NCBI GenBank assembly: GCA_027943335.1
Contig: BSBK01000526.1
Location: forward strand, 7,501-71,500
Reading direction: 5' to 3'
DNA: 64,000 bases
From: Chamaecyparis obtusa
Lineage: Eukaryota; Streptophyta; Pinopsida; Cupressales; Cupressaceae
Position numbers and translations under genes: made by a program. The notes under the pieces were generated by a model. The model was given only the letters and a program-made list of their open reading frames with translations. It searched no databases and was not told the origin of the DNA. This document shows, piece by piece, positions 56,420 to 64,000 of the stretch (position 1 is the first letter of the stretch; the number at the start of each line of letters is the position of its first letter).

Positions 56420-57660
56420 GTGTGTAGAAGAAAACCAAGGCAGTTAACCTCCTCCTTAGTCAGCCATGATGAATCTTCAATGGGTCATCCTCTCCACTTG
56501 ACCAGATATTCTTCATATGTCCTATTGCTTGTTCTTCTGCCAACACGACTATCCAATATGTCTTCAATCTCCTTGATATTTGAACTAGGTGCTAGAATAC
56601 TCCATTGTGCTGCTATAACGTCATTTTCAACACCTCCTTCATGATATTCTATCAGATCTGAAACATTAAATACTGGTGAAATATTCAACTTAGTAGGCAA
56701 CTCGACCTCATGCATTTCTTGGATCATACTTCTTCAGTATCCAAACTTCTTCATTTTCAATTTGTTATATGTACCAACTCAAAATAGCTCCTTCCGCAAA
56801 TGAACCATGACTTCATCTCCAACCTAAAATTACTTATGCCTCCTTTTCACATCTACCTTAGCCTTATACTATACATTCATCTTGGTAATATGCTTCCTCA
56901 CCTCTTCATGGATGTTCTTCAAGTGTTCTGCAAAATTCTTAGCTTCAGCACTACTTATTTCTCCTTTATCTATCTTTCTCAACTCAGATGCATTTCTTGG
57001 ACTACTCCCATATACAATCTAGAATGGTGATTTACCAGTGCTCCTATTGATAGAATTATTATATGCAAATTCTACATATGGTAAAATCAAATACCATCTC
57101 GTTGGCTTATCTCCAACCAAACATCTCAGCAAATTTCCTAAACTCCTATTCACCACCACTGTCTAACCATCAGTCTATGGATGATGTGATGAACTGAACT
57201 TCAAATCTGTCTTCAACTTCTTCCACAATGTATGCCAGAAATATCCAATGAACTTAGTGTCCCTATTTGAAACTATACTCTTTGGCAAACCATGTGGTCT
57301 CACCACTTCTCTAAAAAATAATTCCACTACATGAATAGCATCATTAGTCTTCTTGCAGGGAATAAAATGTGTCATCTTTAAAAATCTATCAACTACCACA
57401 AAAATTGAATCATTTCCCCGTTGTGTCCTTGGTAAACCAAGAACAAAGTCCATACTGATATCCTCCCAATGCTTCTCTGGTATAGGTAATGGCTGATACA
57501 ACCTTGTATTCTACTTCACTCCTTTCGCCATCTAACATACTCTGCAACTTTGTACAAACTTTTTGACATCTTGCTACAACTGTGGCCAATAATAATTCTC
57601 ACTAACCAAAGCAAGGGTTTTATCACAACCAAAATGTCCAGCCAATCCTCTGCTATGCTT
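56420..57660 (-). pseudogene. G1 integrase with C-terminal chromodomain
   Basis: The core at 57175-57501 reads [17 protein letters not shown] (first Asp) and [15 protein letters not shown], where the normal SDRD is SNRD but the second catalytic Asp is kept; the Glu region lies across a TAG after SSSHHP. At 56485-56727 the chromodomain reads DILDSRVGRRTSNRTYEEYL then VKWRG, TAG, and SSWLTKEEV. Chromodomains steer integration to chromatin with particular histone marks. The zinc finger lies near 57540-57600 (CRVCQM type). Several stops and shifts. Confidence 0.88.
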
Positions 57661-57690
57661 CTCCTTGATGAAATTCTCCCTCATAGAACT

Positions 57691-58776
57691 TCATGGAATG
57701 CACAACTGAATCCCTCTAAATAGCATATCATCCTGGATGATAAAATCTAGCCACTCCATTTTGTCTAGAGTAACAGGTTCTTTACAAGCTTTCCAAGCTT
57801 CACCAAAATCAAGATCCCCTAGATACAAATTCTTGAGCTCCTTGAACCCAACCACTTCAATCTGTATTTCTGTCAGCAATAGTTGTCTTCTGCTAAGAGC
57901 ATTTGCAACCTTGTTAGACTTTCCACTCCTATGTTTCAAAAGTAATCTATAACTCTGCAAAAACTCAACCCATTTCAAATGTCTTTCATACAACTTTCCT
58001 TGACTATTCAAATATTGCAAAGGTTGATGATTAGTATACAAAACAAACTCCTTAGGAAGTAGATAGTGTCTCCACTTCTTCAATGCCTAAACTATAGCAT
58101 AAAATTTCTAATCATAAATAGAATACTTTCTCTTAGCATCATTTAACTTCTCACTGAAATAAGCAACAAGTTTACCTTCTTGGCTCATAACAACTCCTAT
58201 TGTAGTATTGCTAGCATCACAGTCTACTTGAAACACCTTATTAAAATCTGGAAGTGCTAAAATAGGTTGTTCTGTAACTTTTTGTTTCAACAATTGAAAA
58301 CTCTTTTCTGCCCCATTAGTCCACTTAAACTCTTTTCTATCACCACTCATTATTTCAGTCAAGGGTCCACAAATACTGCTAAAATTTCTAATAAACTTTT
58401 TGTAAAAACTAGCCAAACCATGAAAAGATCTTACCTCAGTAGCACTCCTTGGATTAGGCCATTCAAGCATAGCCTGTACCTTCTTTGGGTCTATTTTTAG
58501 ACCTTCTGTTGAAACTACAAATCCCAAATACACTAACTCTTTCTTCACAAAACTGCACTTCTTTGAATTAATCAACAATTTCTCATCTCTTAACTTCTCA
58601 AACACCATATGAATATGCATCATATGCTCTTCTAATGTCTTACTAAAGATCAAAATATCATCTAGGTACATAATGACAAACTTACCCAGAAATTCTTTTA
58701 GAACCTCGTTCATGAGCTGCATGAAAGTGCTCGGTGCATTGGTTAGCCCAAAAGGCATGACTAACCACTCATACAA
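57691..58776 (-). pseudogene. G1 reverse transcriptase and RNase H
   Basis: At 58108-58776: [40 protein letters not shown] (intact YLDD) and the thumb segment [20 protein letters not shown], followed by RNase H from [20 protein letters not shown]. It continues in another frame at 57691-58083 with KKWRHYLLPKEFVLYTNHQP and GKSNKVANALSRR. One break at about 58090 separates the parts. Confidence 0.9.
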
Positions 58777-58974
58777 TCCTTCCTTTGTCTTGAAGGAAGT
58801 CTTCCATTCATCTCCTTCTCTGATCCAAATTTAGTGATATCCACTCTTCAGATCTATCTTTGAGAAATACACAGCTCCACTCAAACAATCCATAATATCA
58901 TCTATTCGTGGCAATGGAAACCTATACTTGATTGTGATCTTGTTTATTACTTTAGAATCTATACACATCCTCCA

Positions 58975-59865
58975 TTATCCATTCATTTTTTCTACTAATA
59001 CCACTGGTACAGCACAAGGACTCAAACTCTCTCGAATCAACCCCTTCTGCAACAACTCATGTACTTGTCTATTCAACACTTCACTTTTTGCTGGTGTCAT
59101 TCTATGTGCTACCTTGTTTGGAAAACTGGCTCCTGCAATCAAATCCATCTGATGACTAAGCTTCCTTACAAGTGGTAATCCATCAAGTACATTATCATAT
59201 ACAATATCATGAAACTCATTCAACAAATCTGCAACCTCTATAGGTACATCTTATATTTCCTCTTTACCAGCTTTTGGAATTAAATCAAAACACACGTGCT
59301 CATGCCTCATACCATCTAGGAATTTTCTTCTCTAAACAAATGTTATTCTTGCATTACCACATATCTTTTCTTTGGTCTCCTTCATTGGCTTTAGCTTATG
59401 TTGTACTCCATCCTTTGTTAAGGAATAGGTATTTTCATGACCATCATGTACAACACATCTGTCAAACTGCCATGGTCTACCCAACAACATATAAGATGCA
59501 TCCATAGATATGATATCACACAGTACCTCATCTTGGTACCCACCAATCTTGAACTTTACTAGGCACTGTTCACTGAACATGACCTTGTGGTCATCCTACA
59601 CTCACGCAATCCGATATGGATGTGGGTGTTTCTATCTCTTGAGCTTCAACTTTATCACCATCTCTTCTGACACCAAATTGTTAGTGCTTCCACTATCGAT
59701 AATCACATCACAACATTTACCCTCACACTTACATCTAATGTTAAATAGGCTCCTCCTTTGTTCAGGTTCATTCTCACCACTCAGCAAGACTCTTCTATTA
59801 ATCAATATTTCTCCTCTTTTAGCATCTTCAAAATTTGATGATCTGGCATCTTCATCTACATGCAC
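58975..59865 (-). pseudogene. G1 protease and N-terminal reverse transcriptase
   Basis: At 59632-59865 the protease has CDVIIDSGSTNNLVSEEMV, with the Asp-Ser-Gly site intact; 59332-59580 continues with ASYMLLGRPWQFDRCVVHDG. RT starts at 58975-59226 with HRMTPAKSEVLNRQVHELLQ and GLIRESLSPCAVPVVLVEKM. Stops separate the three pieces. Confidence 0.85.
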
Positions 59866-59899
59866 AACTCTGGCATGGCCTTCATTCCTCTCATTTGTC

Positions 59900-60916
59900 C
59901 TTCCTTAGCATTAAGGACATTCAAATGCCCTATGACCTTCTTCTCCATAGTGAAAACATGTTCCACGGAAGCCTCCTCTTCCTAAACCTTGTCCTCTTCC
60001 TCTTCCTCTCTGATCTCTATTGTTCTGATCTTGGAAATGATTGGAATTGTTTCCTCTCTTATTTTGACTACTACTGGCCTCATCCTTCTTTTTCAGATCT
60101 TGATTTTGGCCTCTGTATGACCTTCCACCAGATCATCCACCGCGACCCCTTCCATTTTTCTGCTCTCGAACTTCTTGTTCATCTTTTCCTCTACTTTTAG
60201 GGAAAACTAGTATGCCTCTTCAATATTGTTCATTCAAACCAGATTCAACTCCTCCTGAATGCTCAACCTCAACCCATTAAGGTAACAGGCAACTTTCTCC
60301 TTATCTAGTTCTGCATGCCCTGTTCTGATGAGGATTCGATAGAAGTCCTTTGTATACTCCTGAATAGATCTTCCTGCTTGCTTCAAACTTTGCATCTTCT
60401 TCAGTAGGTCAAGCTCATAATCAATAGGAATGAACTGTCACTTCAATTTATCCACCATCCAATCCCATCTTATAATTTTATCCTTTCCTCTTCTATTTCA
60501 CTCTAATTAAATCTCTTGCCACCAGATCTTTGAATGACCCTTCAGTCTGGGCTTCACGAATTTGATCCTATCAGGATCCTCAATATCTTCATACTCAAAA
60601 TATTCTTCACATTCATTGATCCAATCGATAAATTCTTCTGGGTTAAGATTTCCAAAAAATATCAAAACCTCGATCTTAGGTCTTTTCCCAATCTTGGAAA
60701 TGGCCTAGAAAAGATTTCTTCTTATTGATTCAAAATTTTGCCTTCTTCTTCTTGATCATCATTTCCTTCTTCAGCTTCATCCTCACTTTCATCTCTGACA
60801 TTAAGATTTCTTCCTCAGTGAATCTCTTCTTGGAATGCTCGCACTTGTTTTTGGAGTGCTCTAACCTTAGGTCTTACAACACCAGCTCTTCCACTGCATT
60901 CCCTTTGTGGAGGCAT
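59900..60916 (-). pseudogene. G1 gag with CCHC knuckle
   Basis: The start codon at 60916 gives MPPQRECSGRAGVVRPKVRA. Capsid motifs follow: FIDWINECEEYFEYEDIEDP near 60600, KIWWQEI, QSLKQAGRSIQEYTKDFYRI near 60350 and LNGLRLSIQEELNLVWM near 60270. The knuckle CFHYGEEGHRAFEC lies near 59935 (second Cys replaced by Tyr). Frameshifts and stops, several TAG and TAA, are scattered. Confidence 0.8.
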
Positions 60917-61002
60917 TTTTCATGATGCGCACTGAAACCCTAACCACGGTCCTGGTGCAAACTTCCCCATAGTCAGTGATCTATTTAAACACTTAGGAAC
61001 TC

Positions 61003-61014
61003 ATACTCTGATAC
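61003..61014 (-). other. Primer-binding site of G1
   Basis: Minus-strand TGGTATCAGAGT, four bases from the LTR end at 61019. Confidence 0.85.
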
Positions 61015-61018
61015 CACT

Positions 61019-61866
61019 TGATGAAGGGTGCTCCCCATAATAACACAAACACATAACAGAAATAGAGAAACAACAACAATATGCAAGAACAAAAAATGGG
61101 CTTCTTATTATCTCCACAAATGTGGAATTGCAAACTTTTAGAATTACAATATGCAAAGCCTCATGGGCATTCCCTTACAATATTCTATAGGAAAAAGCCT
61201 CGAATCAATACCTAGATCTCTACCCAAAACTATCCTAGACAACACTATGGGCCTTCTTTATATAGGCATTTTCCACCACCCGAGAAGGTTCCAAAAATTT
61301 AGCCCTTAGGGCTGACCAAACTTAGAATTATTTTATTTTTCAATTTATTACATCAAATTCAGCTCAAAATAACTTTTGAAACCTGAACATAAATTTTGAA
61401 GGAAAATTATTTTCCACCATTTTAAGTGGTCTGACTTTCGGAGACCATAAGTCATCACCAATTGACCCAATGGACTATTATAACCCCATTTTGGAAAGGC
61501 CACGAAGTGCTCTACTGGGTTAACCCATGCAAGTACCTTTCACCTAAGTTATCAACCTAATTCAAGGCCTTTAAAGCCTTCAAAACTAAGTTCAAAGATT
61601 TTGTACCCTACTACCAATATCAAAAATCTTCAATATCTTCAAAACTAGACCTGATCTAGCCATGAAGCTTTATTGGTAGGCTGATATGACTGAGATGAAC
61701 CTCCACATGTAAAATTAGAACATTCCAAGATCGTATGGCCAACTTACTAAAAATAGCAAGTTTCCATAAATAGTAGCTCTGCACAAGACAACCCTTAATG
61801 AATAAAAAACATAAATATTTTTGGGTGATACAAGATTGTTCTTACACCCAGGATGCTCCTACATCA
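61019..61866 (-). repeat. LTR shared by G1 (5' LTR) and G2 (3' LTR), 848 bp
   Basis: Plus orientation TGATGAAGGGTGCTCCCC to GCTCCTACATCA. Internal G1 sequence with its primer site lies on the left; G2 chromodomain and integrase lie on the right. Confidence 0.88.
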
Positions 61867-64000
61867 GACACCTAGGGTAATTTGAGAAGTGACCCCATCA
61901 CATCTTAGGTGTGTAGAAAAAAACTAGGGTAGTTAACCTCCTCCTTTGTCATCCATGATGAATCTTTAATAGGTCATCCTCTCCACTTGACCATATATTA
62001 TTCATATGTCCTGTTCCTTGTGCTTCTGCCAACACGACTATCCAGTATGTCTTCAATCTCCTTGATATCTAAACTGATTGTTGGAATATTCCATTGTGCT
62101 ACTGTAACCTCATTTTCAACACCTCCTTCATAATTCTATTAGATCTAAAACATTAAATACTGGTGAAATATTCAGCTTAGTAGGATACTCAACCTCATAT
62201 GCATTTCCTGAATCATGTTTCTTCAGTATATTACATGGCCCAAACTTCTTCATTTCCAATTTGTTATATGTACCAACTGGAAATCGCTCCTTCCACAAAT
62301 GAACCATGATTTCATCTCCAACCTAAAATTCCTTATGCCTCCTTTTCACATCTACCTTAGCCTTATACTACACATTCATCTTGGTAATATGCTTCCTCAC
62401 CTCCTCATGGATGTTCTTCGAGTGTTCTACAAAATCCTCAGCTTCAGCACTACTTATTTATCCTTTATCTATCTTTCTCAGCTCAGATGTATTTCTTGGA
62501 CTACTCCCATATACAATCTAGAATGGTGATTTACCAGTGCTCCTTTTGACAGAATTATTATATGAAAATTATGCCTATGGTAAAATCAAATCCCATCCTC
62601 TTGGCTTATCTCCAACCAAACATCTCAGCAAATTTCCCAAACTCCTAGTCACCACCTTTGTCTGTCCATTAGTTTGTGGATGATGTGATGAACTAAACTT
62701 CAAATCTGTCTTCAACTTCTTCCACAATGTATGCTAGAAAAATTCAACAAACTTAGTGTCCCTATCTAAAACTATACTCTTTGGAAAACCATGTAGTCTC
62801 ACCACTTCTCTAAAAAATAATTTCTCTACATGAACAACATCATTAGTCTTCTTGTAGGGAATAAAATATGTCATCTTTGAAAATCTATCAACGACCACAA
62901 AAATTGAATCATGTCCATACTGTGTCCTTTGTAAACTAAGAACAGAGTCTATACTGATATCCTCCCAAGGCTTCTCTAGTACAGGTAATGCCTGATACAA
63001 CCCTATATTCTGCTTCACTCCTTTCACCATCTGACATAATCTGCAACTCTGTACAAATTTTTTGACATCTTGCTGCAACTATGTCCAATAATAATTCTCA
63101 CTAACCAGAGCAAGGGTTTTATCACAACCAAAATGTCCAGCCAATCCTCTGCTATGCTTCTCCTTTATGAGATTCTCCCTCATAGAACTTTGTAGAATTC
63201 ACAACTGACTCCCTTTGAATATCATATCATCCCAGATGATAAAACTCAGCCACTTCATTATGTCTAGAGTAATAGGTTCTTTACAAGCTTTTCAAGCTTC
63301 ACCAAAATTAGGATGCCCTGGATACAAATTCTTGAGCTCCTTGAACCCAACCACTTCAATCTACATTTATGTTAGCAATAGTTGCCTTCTACTAAAAGCA
63401 TCTAGAACCCTATTAGACTTTCCACTCCTGTGTTTCAAACAAAATGTATAACTCTACAAAAACTCAACCCATTTCAAATGTCTTTGATTCAACTTTCCTT
63501 AACTATTCAAATAGTACAAAGCTTGATCATTAGTATACAAAACAAACTCTTTAGGAAGCAGATAGTGTCTCCACTTCTTCAACGCCTGAACTATAGCATA
63601 AAATTCCTGATCATAAATAGAATACTTTCTCTTGGCATTATTTAACTTCTCACTGAAATAAGTAATAGGTTTACCTTCTTGACTCATAACAGGTCCTATT
63701 GCAGTACCGCTACCATCACAGTCTACTTGAAAATCCTTATTAAAATCTGGAAGTGCTAAAATATGTTCTTCTATAACTTTTTGTTTCAACAATTGAAAAC
63801 TCTTTTCTGCCCCATTAGTCGACTTAAACTCTTTTCTATCCCCTCTCATTGTTTTAGTCAAGGGTCCATAAATACTGCTAAAATTTTTTAAAATTTTTTT
63901 GAAAAAACTAGCCAAACCATGAAAATATTTTACCTTAGTAGCACTCCTTGGAGTAGGCCATTCAAGGATAGCTTGTACCTTCTCTGGGTCCATTTTTAGA
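61867..64000 (-). pseudogene. Second chromovirus copy G2: chromodomain, integrase, RNase H and part of RT, cut by the window edge
   Basis: It parallels G1 from the LTR outwards at roughly 90% by eye. The chromodomain remnant is near 61990-62070. The integrase at 62734-63078 has QQDVKKFVQSCRLCQMVKGV (zinc-finger Cys pair), EDISIDSVLSLQ (first Asp) and LDRDTKF (second Asp). RNase H/RT at 63499-63993 has ILEWPTPRSATKVKYFHGLA, FQVDCDGSGTAIGPVMSQEG and DQEFYAIVQALKKWRHYLLP. Stops occur between these pieces. The RT catalytic box and gag would lie beyond 64000. Confidence 0.85.

Larger units (their letters stand above)
55529..61866 (-). mobile_element. Chromovirus-type Ty3/Gypsy element G1
   Basis: LTRs at 55529-56377 and 61019-61866, minus-strand gag, protease, RT, RNase H, integrase and a chromodomain. 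The Met-tRNA primer site (minus TGGTATCAGAG) is at 61003-61014. The right LTR also serves as the left LTR of a second copy (G2). LTRs appear about 93% alike over the part compared by eye. Confidence 0.9.

Overview
The window looks like repeat-filled intergenic DNA from a land plant with a large, slowly purged nuclear genome. A gymnosperm such as a conifer is my best guess from the mix of old Athila-like and chromodomain Gypsy, Copia and L1-type elements and the multi-kilobase LTRs; the sequence does not prove the taxon. I found no intact host gene, rRNA, tRNA or CRISPR array. Nearly every coding stretch is a decayed mobile-element gene. By hand translation the in-frame stops are mostly TAG, as expected from C-to-T decay of CAG and TGG codons.

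Layout from left to right. 1-7950: minus-strand Athila/Tat-like Gypsy element (gag, protease, RT, RNase H, integrase), with an extra unknown reading frame at the left edge. 8178-13668: minus-strand LTR element (here called Z) that encodes a coiled-coil/zinc-knuckle protein and a second unknown protein of about 800 codons instead of pol. 13669-32045: remains of an LTR family (here called E) with very long LTRs and only a gag gene. Its left LTR holds a 6.9-kb L1-like LINE (13918-20772, 14-bp target duplication) and a 1.9-kb insert carrying a transposase-like N-terminal fragment. Its gag is split by a 4421-bp solo LTR (24980-29400, duplication TTAAC).

32046-47000: debris of a putative DNA transposon. 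A minus-strand gene at 44013-46350 carries DFxENY, SDG and GKGxxDG signatures. Clusters of hairpin motifs (GGGGTCTTCG-type) lie on both sides. Inside it sit an LTR-like block, a degenerate AAGACCTAAT minisatellite, a 335-bp-class TRIM (duplication ATAGG), and, within the TRIM's second LTR, a complete-length 7755-bp Copia element (duplication AAAAT).

47740-50180: decayed plus-strand gene of unknown function. 53365-54268: second transposase-like N-terminal fragment, cut by a Z-family LTR (54269-55470). 55529-64000: tandem chromodomain Gypsy elements sharing one LTR (LTR-internal-LTR-internal), running off the right edge.

The main candidates for something undescribed are three. The first is the DFxENY/SDG/GKGxxDG protein family, seen at three loci. 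The second is the Z element, with two unknown proteins and an internal promoter. The third is the gag-only element with 4.4-kb LTRs.
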